Shown: piece after piece, positions 33,470-42,605 of the stretch
Layout: each line of letters begins with the position of its first letter
Position numbering within the stretch: position 1 is the stretch's first letter
NCBI GenBank assembly: GCA_017307375.1
Contig: JAFKFH010000004.1
Location: forward strand, 62,001 to 126,000
Direction: 5' to 3'
DNA: 64,000 nt
Origin: Alphaproteobacteria bacterium
GTDB taxonomy: Bacteria; Pseudomonadota; Alphaproteobacteria; Ferrovibrionales; Ferrovibrionaceae
Notes under the pieces: model-generated
What the model was told of the DNA's origin: nothing
Seen by the model: only the letters and a program-made list of their open reading frames with translations
Databases searched by the model: none
Translations under genes and position numbers: made by a program

Positions 33470-34264
33470 TCAGAAGAAATCGTAGGGACCCGCAAACCGG
33501 CCGATCGGGCTGAGATGGGTGGTCAACCCTGTGTCGGGCCGCCAGTGGTGCAGCAGCAGGCCCGGCGGCTCGCCGAACGATGCCGGCGCCGCATCCGGGT
33601 CCAGGCGCAGCGCGATCTGGGTGGCGGTCGACGGGCAGGCGGCAAGCACAGTGCCGCCCCAGCGGCGCAGCATCAGGCGGTGGACGTGGCCGCAGACCAC
33701 CCGCTCGACATGGCCGTGGCGGGCGACCACGGCGGCCAGGGCATCGCCATCGTCGCAGCGATATTTGTCGAGATAGGGAATGCCGCAGGCGAACGGGTGG
33801 TGGTGCATGGCCAGCAGGACCGGCCGGGTGCGGTCGGCGGCCAGCGTCCGGTCGAGCCAGTCGAGACCCGCCTGATCGGCGGCACCGTGATGCCGGCCCG
33901 GCACCGTGGTGTCGAAGGCGACGATGCGCACCGGGTAGTCTTCGATGGCGTAGTGCATCGGCCCTGCCTTCGGCAGATAGGCGTGGTCGGCGAAGCAGCG
34001 GGCGACGCCCTCGCGGCTGTCATGGTTGCCCGGCATCACGAGATACGGAATCGCACTGCGATCGAGCCGCGGGCGCAGGGCGGCGTATTCCGCATCCTGC
34101 CCCTCGTCGACGAGGTCGCCGCTGACCAGCAGCAGGTCGGGGCGTGGCTGCAGCGCGTTCAGATGATCGATGGCGGCATCGAGCATGGCATTGGAATCGG
34201 CGACGCCGTAGTAGAGTTCGCCGGCCGGGCGGACATGCAGGTCGGAAATCTGGGCCAGGATCAT
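33470..34264 (-). CDS. Metallophosphoesterase, CpdA-like (class III cyclic nucleotide phosphodiesterase)
   Basis: The product is 264 residues from the ATG at 34264. The dimetal site is complete: QISDLHV, VSGDLVDEG, MPGNHDS, AMHHHPF and CGHVHR. This order and length match the CpdA/Icc cAMP phosphodiesterase group (cyclic 3',5'-AMP to AMP), although some members act on other phosphodiesters. It is probably cytoplasmic, as no signal peptide is seen. The gene is divergent from the SRPBCC gene. Confidence 0.8.
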   Translation of the reverse strand: MILAQISDLHVRPAGELYYGVADSNAMLDAAIDHLNALQPRPDLLLVSGDLVDEGQDAEYAALRPRLDRSAIPYLVMPGNHDSREGVARCFADHAYLPKAGPMHYAIEDYPVRIVAFDTTVPGRHHGAADQAGLDWLDRTLAADRTRPVLLAMHHHPFACGIPYLDKYRCDDGDALAAVVARHGHVERVVCGHVHRLMLRRWGGTVLAACPSTATQIALRLDPDAAPASFGEPPGLLLHHWRPDTGLTTHLSPIGRFAGPYDFF

Positions 34265-34303
34265 GCTGTCTCTCCGGTGTTTCGGATGAGAAGGGAGGCA
34301 GTC

Positions 34304-34795
34304 ATGCAGCCGGTGGTCAAGACAATGGTGGTGCGGCGCAGCCCGGAGGATGCTTTCCGGCTGTTCACCGCGGAGATCGCGCGGTGGTGGCCGCTGGCGA
34401 CCCATCACCTGTCACCGGTGCCGCCGGTCGCCTGCGCTGTCGAACCGGGCGTCGGCGGCCGGATCTACGAGACCGCGGCCGACGGCAGCGAGCGTGACTG
34501 GGGGCGGGTGACGGCGTGGCAGCCGCCGCACCGTTTCGCCATGGCGTGGACGGTCAACGCGGCGGAACACGAAGTCACCGAGGTCGTGGTCGACTTCGCC
34601 GCGGCGGCCGAAGGCGCGGAGATCCGCCTCGAACATCGCGGCTGGGAGCGCCTGGGGGGCGGGCGCGGCGCGGAACGGCGCGCCGGATACGAGGCCGGCT
34701 GGGACCAGGTCTTCGTCGGCGGCTACGGTCGCCTTGCCGGCCGAGTCGGCGCGTCGATACCGGACGCCTTCGATGCCGCGGAAGATGATTTCTGA
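34304..34795 (+). CDS. SRPBCC (AHSA1-type) domain protein
   Basis: The product is 163 residues from the ATG at 34304 (GGGAGG upstream). It has the START-like fold pattern: VVRRSPEDAFRLFTAEIARWWP, GGRIYETAADGSERDWGRVTAWQPPHRFAMAW, EVVVDFAAAAEGAEIRLEHRGWE and a C-terminal long helix. AHSA1-like proteins of this size bind hydrophobic ligands or act as activators; the role here is unknown. Confidence 0.75.
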   Translation: MQPVVKTMVVRRSPEDAFRLFTAEIARWWPLATHHLSPVPPVACAVEPGVGGRIYETAADGSERDWGRVTAWQPPHRFAMAWTVNAAEHEVTEVVVDFAAAAEGAEIRLEHRGWERLGGGRGAERRAGYEAGWDQVFVGGYGRLAGRVGASIPDAFDAAEDDF

Positions 34796-34904
34796 TCCGC
34801 TGTTCCAGCAACTCGGTCGGTTCGCGACATTTCGGCCGGCGCCGAAACGCCGGGCGATGCCGGCCGGATAGAGTGGGGCCTCGACAAGTCCGAGGTCCCT
34901 CACG

Positions 34905-35969
34905 ATGTCCGTTCCGGCCGATCCGATCGCTGCCGCGATCCATCCCGATCCGTACCCCTACTATGCCGATCTCGTCGCCTGGAGACCGTTCGACTTCGAT
35001 GCCCGAACCGGCCTGTGGGTCGCCGCCTCGGCCGAGGCCGTGCGGGCCGTGCTGTCGGCGCCCGCAACCCGCGTCCGGCCACCGGCCGAACCGGTACCGG
35101 CCACCTTGGCCGACAGCGCCGCCGGCGAGTTGTTCGGTCGTTTCCTGCGCATGCGCGACGGCAAGCCGCATGGCGCATTGCGCCAGGAAGTTGCCGGTGC
35201 GTTGGCCTGCCACGGCCCGGCGGCGGTCGCGGCCGAAACCAACCGCCAGCTCGATCGGCTGCTGGCCGGCCGGCGCAGTCTCGACGATATCGTCGACCGG
35301 CTGCCGCCGCTGGTCGTCGGCGCCTTGTGCGGCCTGACCGATCCGGCTTTGCCGGAAATCGCGATGCTTGCCGCGACCTTCGCCCGCGGCATCGCCGCCG
35401 GCCGCCCGGCGGGGCAGGTCGCGCTGGCGCGCCAGGCCGCGGTCGACTTGGGGAACCGGCTGTCGGGCTGCGGCTTCGCCGGCCTCGATGCCGAGCTTGC
35501 GGTGGCCAATCTTGTGGGGGTGATGGTCCAGAGCTACGAGGCCACCGTCGGGCTGATCGGCCTGGCGCTGATCGCGCAGGCACGGCACCCGGAACTTGCC
35601 GCGACCGATCCTGTCGCCTTCGTCGACGAAGTGCTGCGCCATGATGCCCCGGTGCAGAACACGCGGCGGTTCATGGCCGAGGACGCGGTCATTGCCGGCC
35701 GCGAGGTCGGGGCGGGGCAGGGCATCCTGGTCCTGCTGGCCGCCGCGAACCGCGATCCGCAGGCCAACCCCCGGCCCGACGCGTTCTGCCTGGACCGGCC
35801 GGACCGTCAGGTCTTCACCTTCGGCCTGGGCCAGCACCGCTGCCCGGCCCACGGCATGGCCGCGGTGATCGCCGCCACCGCGCTTGGCCGGCTGGCCGGG
35901 CGGGTGCTGTCGGGCCAGCCGATTCGCTATCGTCCGTCGCTCAATGCGCGCATGCCGCTTGTCGGCTAG
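34905..35969 (+). CDS. Short cytochrome P450 with Ala in the oxygen-activation Thr position
   Basis: The product is 354 residues, shorter than the usual 400 or so. The heme-binding loop FTFGLGQHRCPAHGMA gives the thiolate ligand Cys313, and EVLRHD supplies the K-helix Glu-x-x-Arg. The I-helix reads VQSYEATVG: the acid (Glu212) is kept, but the usual Gly-x-(Asp/Glu)-Thr has Ser for Gly and Ala213 where the proton-delivery Thr normally sits. It likely oxidises a small hydrophobic compound, or, with this change, may favour peroxide use. No ferredoxin or reductase gene is adjacent. It overlaps the convergent FAD enzyme by 4 bp. Confidence 0.82.
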   Translation: MSVPADPIAAAIHPDPYPYYADLVAWRPFDFDARTGLWVAASAEAVRAVLSAPATRVRPPAEPVPATLADSAAGELFGRFLRMRDGKPHGALRQEVAGALACHGPAAVAAETNRQLDRLLAGRRSLDDIVDRLPPLVVGALCGLTDPALPEIAMLAATFARGIAAGRPAGQVALARQAAVDLGNRLSGCGFAGLDAELAVANLVGVMVQSYEATVGLIGLALIAQARHPELAATDPVAFVDEVLRHDAPVQNTRRFMAEDAVIAGREVGAGQGILVLLAAANRDPQANPRPDAFCLDRPDRQVFTFGLGQHRCPAHGMAAVIAATALGRLAGRVLSGQPIRYRPSLNARMPLVG

Positions 35970-37090
35970 CCCTGGTGGCGCAAGCGCGCGGGACCAAGGC
36001 GGTCGGCGGTCACGCCCAACGCCTGCAGGTCGGCCGGCAGGTCGTCGCCCAGCGCCGCGGCGGCCGCCACCCGTCCCATCGCCGGGGCGGTCTGGATGCC
36101 GTAGCCGCCCTGCCCGGCCAGCCAGCAGAAACCTTCCGCCCGGTCGTCGAAGCCGCAGACGATCGTGCGATCGGGCGCGAAACTGCGCAAACCCGCCCAC
36201 TTGGCCGCCGGGCGCCGCACCGACAGCGTCGTCGCGGTCTCGATGCGGTCGATGGCGACGGCCAGGTCCATCTCGTCGGGCTGGACGTCGCAGGCCTCGA
36301 TCTCGCCTTCGTCGGCGGGCGAGGCGAGCAGCCGCCCGGCATCGGGCTTGAGGTACCATTGCTCGTCGCTGTCGACGATCATCGGCCAGGCCGCGATGTC
36401 GGTGCCGGCAGGCGGATCGAAGGTGAAGATGGTGCGACGCTTCGGGACGACCGGGATCGGGGCGATTCCGGCAAGGCCGGCGATGGCGTCGGCCCAGGCG
36501 CCGGCCGCGTTGATCACGACCGGCGCGCTGAACCGCCCGGCCGCCGTCTCAATCTGCCAGCTACCCGCGCGGCGTTCCAGCGCGGTGACGCCGGCATCGC
36601 AGACCAAGGTCGCGCCGGCCCCGCGGAGGAAGCCGCGATGAAGGGCATCGACATCGATATCCATCCCTTCGGGCTCGTAGATCCCGACCGCGGCATGGTC
36701 CTCGCGCAGGGCCGGGCAGAAGCCGCGGATCTCGGCCGATCCGACCAGCCGGACGCTGGCGACCATCCGGCCAAGGTCCGCCGCCAGCCGCTCGAGCTTC
36801 GTCGTGGCCGAGGCCGGCCCGACATGCAGCACGCCCCGCGGCGTAAGGATCGCATGCTCGGCAAAGCCCGGCGGCGGTGCGGTGAAGAAGGCGCGGCTGC
36901 CGGTGGTCAGCGCCCGGATCGTCGCATTGCCGTAGGTTTCGGCATAGACGGCGGCCGAGCGGCCGGTGGAATGGTAGCCGGGCTGGCTCTCCCGTTCGAG
37001 CAGCAATACGCGGGCCCGCCCACCGATGGCGAAGGCGGCCGAGGCGCCGGCGATGCCGGCACCGATGATGGCAATGTCGAACGCGGTCAT
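35966..37090 (-). CDS. FAD-dependent oxidoreductase, DAO family
   Basis: The product is 374 residues from the ATG at 37090 (GGGGGAG upstream). It begins with the FAD Rossmann motif IAIIGAGIAGASAAFAI and LLLERE, followed by GRSAAVYAETYGN, and in the C-terminal part has LRSFAPDRTIVCGFDDRAEGFCWLAGQGGYGIQTAPAMGR, typical for D-amino-acid oxidase, glycine oxidase and sarcosine oxidase-like enzymes. Such enzymes oxidise C-N or C-H bonds of amino acids or hydroxy acids. The substrate is open. Confidence 0.82.
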   Translation of the reverse strand: MTAFDIAIIGAGIAGASAAFAIGGRARVLLLERESQPGYHSTGRSAAVYAETYGNATIRALTTGSRAFFTAPPPGFAEHAILTPRGVLHVGPASATTKLERLAADLGRMVASVRLVGSAEIRGFCPALREDHAAVGIYEPEGMDIDVDALHRGFLRGAGATLVCDAGVTALERRAGSWQIETAAGRFSAPVVINAAGAWADAIAGLAGIAPIPVVPKRRTIFTFDPPAGTDIAAWPMIVDSDEQWYLKPDAGRLLASPADEGEIEACDVQPDEMDLAVAIDRIETATTLSVRRPAAKWAGLRSFAPDRTIVCGFDDRAEGFCWLAGQGGYGIQTAPAMGRVAAAAALGDDLPADLQALGVTADRLGPARLRHQG

Positions 37091-37200
37091 GACCTGCTCC
37101 CCCGGAAAGCGCGGAACACCTATCACGCCATTGCGCCGGGCGGTACACCACCGTCACAATGGCGCCTCCCGTCATCGGCCAGCCCTCGAGGAGAAACCCC

Positions 37201-38604
37201 TTGTCCGAGGATCTCTGCTACACCCCGGCGACCGAACTTCTGCGTCTCTACCGCAACCAGGAACTCTCGCCGGTCGAGGTGACCAGGGCGGTGCTGGATC
37301 GCATCGCGGCTGTCAATCCGAAGATCAACGCCTATTGCCTGGTCGACGAGACCCAGGCCCTGGCGCAGGCACGGGCGGCCGAACGGCGCTGGCTGGCCGG
37401 CCAGCCGCTGGGCCGGCTCGATGGCGTGCCGGCATCGGTCAAGGACCTGATCGTCACCAAGGGCTGGCCGACCTTGCGCGGCTCGCGGACCATCGATCCG
37501 GCCGGCCCGTGGAACGACGATGCGCCGGCGGTTGCGCGGCTGAAGGAGCATGGCGCCGTGCTTCTCGGCAAGACCACGACGCCCGAGTTCGGCTGGAAAG
37601 GCGTGACCGACAGCGCGCTGACCGGGGCCACGCACAATCCGTGGAAGATCGGGCGCACCCCCGGTGGATCGTCGGGTGGCGCCTCGGCCCAGGTGGCGGC
37701 CGGCCTCGGGCCGCTCGCCATCGGCACCGACGGCGGCGGCTCGATCCGGATCCCCGCCGCCTTTGCCGGCATCGTCGGCATGAAGCCGTCGTTCGGCCGC
37801 GTGCCGGCCTGGCCGGCCTCGCCGTTCGGGACTGTCGCCCATCTCGGGCCGATGACGCGGACGGTGGCGGATGCCGCGCTGATGCTGACCGTGCTGGCCG
37901 GGCCCGACTATCGCGACTGGCTGGCCCTGCCGGCGAGCGGCGAGGATTACGGCCAGGGCCTCGACCAGGGCATCAGGGGCCTGCGCATCGCCTTCTCGCC
38001 CGATCTCGGCTATGCCCGGGTCGACCCCGAGGTCGCCGCGATCGTCGCCGGCGCGGTCAGGCATTTTGCCGCCCTCGGTGCCGAGGTCGAGGCCGCCGAT
38101 CCCGGCTTTTCGGATGTCGGGCCGATCTTTGCCGTCCATTGGCAGGCCGGCGCCTTCCAGGCCTTGAAGGCGATCCCGCCCGAGAAGCGCGCGCTGATCG
38201 ACGAGGGGCTGCTGCGGGCGGCCGAAGCGGGCGGGCGCTACTCGCTGTCCGACTATCTCGATGCTGCCCAGGCGCGCGCGGCCCTCGGCCTGACGATGCG
38301 CACCTTCCACACCAAGTACGACCTGCTGGTGACACCCAGCCTGGCAGTGCCGGCCTTCGCGGTGAACCGGCTGGCTCCGCCGGCGGACGAGGGCGGCGAC
38401 TGGACGGTGTGGACCCCGTTTTCCTACCCGTTCAACCTGACCCAGCAGCCGGCGATATCGGTTCCCTGCGGCTTCACGGCGGAAGGATTGCCGGTAGGCC
38501 TCCAGATCGTCGGGCCGGCGCATCGCGACGCGCTGGTGCTGCGTGCCGCCCGCGCCTTCGAGACGGCCTGCAACTTCCACGACAAGCGTCCGTCGCTGAA
38601 CTGA
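37201..38604 (+). CDS. Amidase (amidase signature family)
   Basis: The product is 467 residues from the TTG at 37201 (GAGGAG upstream, 6 nt away). The Ser-cisSer-Lys triad is present: Lys in SVKDL, Ser in the GRTPGGSSGGASAQVAAGL and GTDGGGSIRIPAAF segments. It hydrolyses an amide to an acid and ammonia. It is not GatA: there are no gatB or gatC neighbours and the length is typical for stand-alone amidases. An upstream in-frame ATG (37159) has no good ribosome site. The stop overlaps the next start (TGATG). Confidence 0.88.
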   Translation: MSEDLCYTPATELLRLYRNQELSPVEVTRAVLDRIAAVNPKINAYCLVDETQALAQARAAERRWLAGQPLGRLDGVPASVKDLIVTKGWPTLRGSRTIDPAGPWNDDAPAVARLKEHGAVLLGKTTTPEFGWKGVTDSALTGATHNPWKIGRTPGGSSGGASAQVAAGLGPLAIGTDGGGSIRIPAAFAGIVGMKPSFGRVPAWPASPFGTVAHLGPMTRTVADAALMLTVLAGPDYRDWLALPASGEDYGQGLDQGIRGLRIAFSPDLGYARVDPEVAAIVAGAVRHFAALGAEVEAADPGFSDVGPIFAVHWQAGAFQALKAIPPEKRALIDEGLLRAAEAGGRYSLSDYLDAAQARAALGLTMRTFHTKYDLLVTPSLAVPAFAVNRLAPPADEGGDWTVWTPFSYPFNLTQQPAISVPCGFTAEGLPVGLQIVGPAHRDALVLRAARAFETACNFHDKRPSLN

Positions 38605-40055
38605 TGGAATCGCTGCTGACGGTGGCCGAGATGGCGCGGGCTGACGGCCTTGCGATCGCCTCGGGCGTTTCCGGCCTGCAACTGATGGAGGCGGCAGGCA
38701 CGGCGGTGGCCGATGCGGTCAGCCAGCGCTGGGCGCCGCGGCCGGTGACGGTGATCTGCGGCCCGGGCAATAACGGCGGCGACGGGTTTGTCGTCGCGCG
38801 CCGCCTGGCCGCCCGTGGCTGGCGCGTGCGGGTCGCGCTGCTGGGCGATCCCGCGCGGCTGGCCGGCGATGCCGCGGCCATGGCCGCGCGCTGGTCCGGC
38901 GGCATCGAGCCGCTGGGGCCGGAGGTGGTGGCAGGCACGGGCCTGGTGGTCGACGCGCTGTTCGGGGCCGGGCTGGCCCGTCCGCTCGACGGGATCGCCG
39001 CGGCGACCGTTGCCGCGGTCAATGATGGCGGGATGCCGGTCGTGGCCGTCGACCTGCCATCGGGTATCAGCGGCGACAGCGGCGCCGTGATGGGCGTGGC
39101 GATCCGTGCCACGCTGACCGTCACGTTCTATCGGCGCAAGCCGGGACATCTGCTGTTGCCCGGCCGGCTGCATTGCGGCGAAACCCTGGTCGCCGAGATC
39201 GGCATGCCGCCTTCGGTCGAGCGGGAGGTCGCGTCCCGCCAATGGCGCAATACACCCGCCTTGTGGCGCGGCGACCTGCCGCGCGCCGATGCCGATGGGC
39301 ATAAATACCGTAGAGGACATGCGCTGGTCGCCGGGGGCGGCATGACCTCCTCCGGCGCGGCCCGCCTGTCGGCCCGCGCCGCGCTGCGCGCCGGGGCCGG
39401 GCTCGTCACGCTGTCCTGCCCGCGGTCGAGTCTGATGGTCAATGCCGCGCGGCTCGATGCCGTGATGGTCGATACCGCCGACAGCCTGGACGACTGGCAG
39501 GCGCTGGTCGGCGATCGCCGGCGCAGCGCGTTCCTGATCGGGCCCGGCCATGGCGTCAACGAACGGACCCGCGATTTCGTGCTGGCCGCGTTGGGCACGG
39601 GCAAGCCCTGCGTGCTCGATGCCGATGCGCTGACCGTCTTCCAGGACGCTCCGGCTGCATTGTTCGCCGCGATCCGCGGGCCCTGCATCCTGACCCCGCA
39701 TGACGGCGAGTTCGCCCGGCTGTTCGATGCCGGTGGCGACAAGCCGGCCCGCGCCCGCCGGGCGGCGGCGGCCTCCGGCGCCGTCGTGGTGCTGAAGGGG
39801 GCGGACACCGTGATTGCCGACCCTGACGGAGGGCTGGCCATCAACGACAATGCGCCGCCCGATCTCGCCACCGCCGGGTCGGGCGACGTGTTGGCCGGCA
39901 TCTGCCTCGGCCTGCTGGCCCAGGGCATGCCGGCCTTTGCCGCCGCCTGTGCCGCGGTCTGGCTGCACGGCGCAGCCGGTGCCGCCTGCGGCCGCGGGCT
40001 GATCGCGGAAGATCTGCCGGAAGCCCTGGCGACTGTGTTCCGCCGCCTGGGCTGA
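38604..40055 (+). CDS. nnr: Bifunctional NAD(P)HX epimerase/dehydratase (NnrE-NnrD)
   Basis: The product is 483 residues. The N-terminal YjeF-type epimerase has ICGPGNNGGDGFVVARRL and VVAVDLPSGISGDSG; the C-terminal kinase-like dehydratase has ILTPHDGEFARLFD and TAGSGDVLAGICLGLLAQGM. Together they repair hydrated NADH and NADPH: the epimerase interconverts S and R forms and the dehydratase removes water using ADP or ATP. Both halves seem intact, and fusion is the common bacterial form. Its start overlaps the amidase stop. Confidence 0.93.
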   Translation: MESLLTVAEMARADGLAIASGVSGLQLMEAAGTAVADAVSQRWAPRPVTVICGPGNNGGDGFVVARRLAARGWRVRVALLGDPARLAGDAAAMAARWSGGIEPLGPEVVAGTGLVVDALFGAGLARPLDGIAAATVAAVNDGGMPVVAVDLPSGISGDSGAVMGVAIRATLTVTFYRRKPGHLLLPGRLHCGETLVAEIGMPPSVEREVASRQWRNTPALWRGDLPRADADGHKYRRGHALVAGGGMTSSGAARLSARAALRAGAGLVTLSCPRSSLMVNAARLDAVMVDTADSLDDWQALVGDRRRSAFLIGPGHGVNERTRDFVLAALGTGKPCVLDADALTVFQDAPAALFAAIRGPCILTPHDGEFARLFDAGGDKPARARRAAAASGAVVVLKGADTVIADPDGGLAINDNAPPDLATAGSGDVLAGICLGLLAQGMPAFAAACAAVWLHGAAGAACGRGLIAEDLPEALATVFRRLG

Positions 40056-40070
40056 CCGACGATCGGGGTG

Positions 40071-40793
40071 TCAGTCCCGTCCGGCTTCCACCAGCTTGTC
40101 GGCCAGCAGCGCGGGGTTGGTGAAGATGACCTCGTGGCTGCCCGGCATCTGCACCAGGCGGGCGAGACCCAGGCGGGCGAGGAACCGCGGTGTCCAGGCA
40201 TATTCGCCCGGCGGCAGCGCGGTGTCCTCGGTGGCGTTCAGGTAACTCTTGGGGACTTCGAGCTGGAAGAAGGTCTTCAGCGGGACCTTGTCGGTATGGC
40301 TGCGGCGCGGCGTCGGCGACAGTGTGTCATAGGCGCGGCGGGCCAGGGCTTCGTCGGCATCGTTGATGAACGCTTCGCGCCAGACCGGGAAGGGCAGCAT
40401 GACTCCGCCGTCGGGCTGGGCCATCGCCTCGAACAGCGCCTTGTAATGCGGCGGCACGTTGTCCTCGAGGCTTTCGCCGTCCTGCAGGACGAAAGCGTTC
40501 CAGAACACCAGGCGGCGCAGCCGGTCGGGCACTTCCTCGGCCACGCGCTGGATCACCGTCCCGCCGAAGGAATGGCCGACCAGGACGAAGTTCCTGAGAT
40601 CGTGGGCCTTGATGAAGGCGACGACCGACGCGACGCAGTCCGCGTGGCTGACACCCTTGTTGCCGCCCGGTTCGTGCCCGGCGACGGTCGGGGCCCAGGC
40701 CCGGTGGCCAAGCTGTTCCAGCCGGGCGATGACTGGTGCCCAGGCGCTGTTGTCGTGCCAGGAACCATGGACCAGGACAAAATCAAGCGACAT
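40071..40793 (-). CDS. Alpha/beta hydrolase
   Basis: The product is 240 residues from the ATG at 40793 (GGGAGG upstream). FVLVHGSWHDNSAWAPV has the oxyanion HG, GHSFGG carries the nucleophile Ser75, and GSHEV near the end gives the His. The fold type is close to plant-like esterase/hydroxynitrile lyase proteins found in bacteria. The natural ester is unknown. Confidence 0.82.
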   Translation of the reverse strand: MSLDFVLVHGSWHDNSAWAPVIARLEQLGHRAWAPTVAGHEPGGNKGVSHADCVASVVAFIKAHDLRNFVLVGHSFGGTVIQRVAEEVPDRLRRLVFWNAFVLQDGESLEDNVPPHYKALFEAMAQPDGGVMLPFPVWREAFINDADEALARRAYDTLSPTPRRSHTDKVPLKTFFQLEVPKSYLNATEDTALPPGEYAWTPRFLARLGLARLVQMPGSHEVIFTNPALLADKLVEAGRD

Positions 40794-40897
40794 GCGATGC
40801 CTCCCTCGGGCTTGGTTTCTGGGAGCCATGATCGCATGTCAGGTAAACCGGCGTTCGGCGCCAGGTGCCCGATCGTTGGGCGTTCAGCGCACGGCGT

Positions 40898-41836
40898 TCA
40901 ACGCCCGCCCTGGCGCCACGCCGACGGGCTGACGCCGCGACGGCGGCGGAACACCCGGCCGAACTGGCCGAGATCGGCGAAACCGCAGCGCCAGGCGATC
41001 TCCGACACGCTCAACGCCGCGGCGCCGCGAGCGGCCAGCAGCATCTCGGCCCGCTTCAGCCGCAGGTCGGTCAGTTCGGCCATCATCGAACTGCCGGCCA
41101 GTGCGAACAGGCGATGCAGATAGCGGCGCGACAGACCGGCCGCGGCGGCAAGTGCCGCCGGATCGAAACCCGGATCATCGATGCCCCGGGCCATCAGGGC
41201 ACGCAGCCGGACCAGCAGGCGGCGCTGATGCGGCGTCAGGTCGCCCGGCGTCTCGGCCGGCCCCAGCGCCAGCGCCAGCAGCGTTGCGGTCTGTTCGGCC
41301 AGCGTCGTGTCGCTCAACCCGGGATTGGGCGTCGTCCGGACCGCGTCCAGGAAGCGGGCGAGGGCGGCGCCGAAACCCGCGCCTCCCGGGATCGTGCGGG
41401 CGGTGGCGTCAGGGGCATCGGCAACATAGCCGTCGAGAAAGCCCGGCGGGATCTGTACCGACAGGCAGTCGACGCGATCGGGAAAGCTGAACTGGTAGGG
41501 TTCGCGGCTGTCGACCAGGACAAGGTCGCCCGGGCCGGCGAAGGCTTCGCGGCCGCGCTGGCGCACCCGGATGCGATGGTCGTGGATGTGCAGCAGGTAG
41601 AAGTTCTGCCGCCGGCTGCGGGCGATGACCTGCCGGTTGCGCCAGACTTCCTGCCCGCTTGCGCTGACCTGGTTCAGGTCGATCGGGCCGAGCGGTCGCT
41701 GGGCCAGATGGCCGGCGAAGTCTCCGGGCACCGTGCTGTCGACCTTCATTTCGAGAAAGGCATCGCACACCGCCTCGGTCCAATAGCCCAGGCGGTCGCG
41801 CGGCGGGACCAGGTCGGTCGACCAGAGCCGTTCCAT
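40898..41836 (-). CDS. AraC-family transcriptional regulator
   Basis: The product is 312 residues. The N-terminal domain (RLGYWTEAVCDAFLEMKV..., then NFYLLHIHDHRIRVRQRGREAFAGPGDLVLVDSREPYQFSF) is of the AraC-binding-2 (FeaR-like) type. The C-terminal two helix-turn-helix units include FDPAALAAAAGLSRRYLHRLFALAGSSMMAELTDLRLKRAEMLLA and VSEIAWRCGFADLGQFGRVFRRRRGVSPSAWR. It probably activates a nearby catabolic gene in response to a small molecule; the target is not visible. Confidence 0.88.
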   Translation of the reverse strand: MERLWSTDLVPPRDRLGYWTEAVCDAFLEMKVDSTVPGDFAGHLAQRPLGPIDLNQVSASGQEVWRNRQVIARSRRQNFYLLHIHDHRIRVRQRGREAFAGPGDLVLVDSREPYQFSFPDRVDCLSVQIPPGFLDGYVADAPDATARTIPGGAGFGAALARFLDAVRTTPNPGLSDTTLAEQTATLLALALGPAETPGDLTPHQRRLLVRLRALMARGIDDPGFDPAALAAAAGLSRRYLHRLFALAGSSMMAELTDLRLKRAEMLLAARGAAALSVSEIAWRCGFADLGQFGRVFRRRRGVSPSAWRQGGR

Positions 41837-41893
41837 GCCGTTTCCTCCTTTCGGTCAGTCTGCCGCCTGCGCGGCCGGCCGTCGAGAGGGATG

Positions 41894-42532
41894 TCAGTCG
41901 CGCAGGACGCAGCGCCGTGCCTTCAGGCTGGTCACCGTGGCGGTGGCAAAGGCGAACAGCGATTTTTCCTCGATCGCCGGTTCCATCCCGACCGGCTTGC
42001 CCGCGGCCTTCAGCCGGGCGTAGTTCGTGCAGGTCTTCGCGCTCGCCGCCTCGCCGGTGACGCGCCAGAAGGTCAGCCCGGCATCGTCATAGGCGAATTC
42101 GTCGGGCTGGCCGCATTGCGCCTTGGGTTCGCAGGCATCCGTGGTCCCCTGAACCACGGAGTAGCCGCCCGAGAACGCCTTCCGCCCGGTCGCGAGGTCG
42201 AAGATGACGAGGTTGCGCGCGGTTCCGGTGCCGTCGTCGAGCACCAGGAAGTTGTCGTGCAGCATCGAGTAGTAGAAGGCGTTCATGTCGTCGCTGCCGG
42301 GCCGGTTCTCGCCCAGCACCAGATCGGTCGGGCGGGTCTCGATCATGCAGTCGGCGGCAATCGATTCGGTGCTTTTGCGCGTGACGAAGCGGGTGCCGAC
42401 GGACTTGACGTTTTCGGTCGCCAGTGCCGTGAAGCGGGCATTGCGATAGCAGGTCCAGGTGACGGTCTCGGAGGCGAGGGCCGGGCCGGAGGCGAGGACC
42501 AGGGCAACAAGAAGGAGGGACCGGGCGCGCAT
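41894..42532 (-). CDS. Secreted protein of unknown function
   Basis: The product is 212 residues with a signal peptide (LLLVALVLASGPALAS). Cysteines in WTCYRN, DCMIE, DACEPKAQCG, TCTNY and RRCVLRD suggest disulfides, consistent with a periplasmic place. The start could be either of two adjacent ATG codons (42535 or 42532); the second is better spaced from GGAG. No family recognised. It follows the hyf-like operon in the same direction after about 70 nt, so it could be read through from it. Confidence 0.55.
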   Translation of the reverse strand: MRARSLLLVALVLASGPALASETVTWTCYRNARFTALATENVKSVGTRFVTRKSTESIAADCMIETRPTDLVLGENRPGSDDMNAFYYSMLHDNFLVLDDGTGTARNLVIFDLATGRKAFSGGYSVVQGTTDACEPKAQCGQPDEFAYDDAGLTFWRVTGEAASAKTCTNYARLKAAGKPVGMEPAIEEKSLFAFATATVTSLKARRCVLRD

Positions 42533-42605
42533 CATCGGCTCCGCTGCTGACGGGGGTCCGTCACGTCGCACGGCGGGGGGGCCGTTGTCGACCTGACCGT
42601 TCGGC

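Noticed and set aside
37026-38600. A plus-strand open frame extending upstream of the NAD(P)HX repair gene through the whole amidase gene
   Set aside because: It runs in another frame over the amidase gene; the NnrE domain begins at 38604 with a coupled ATG.
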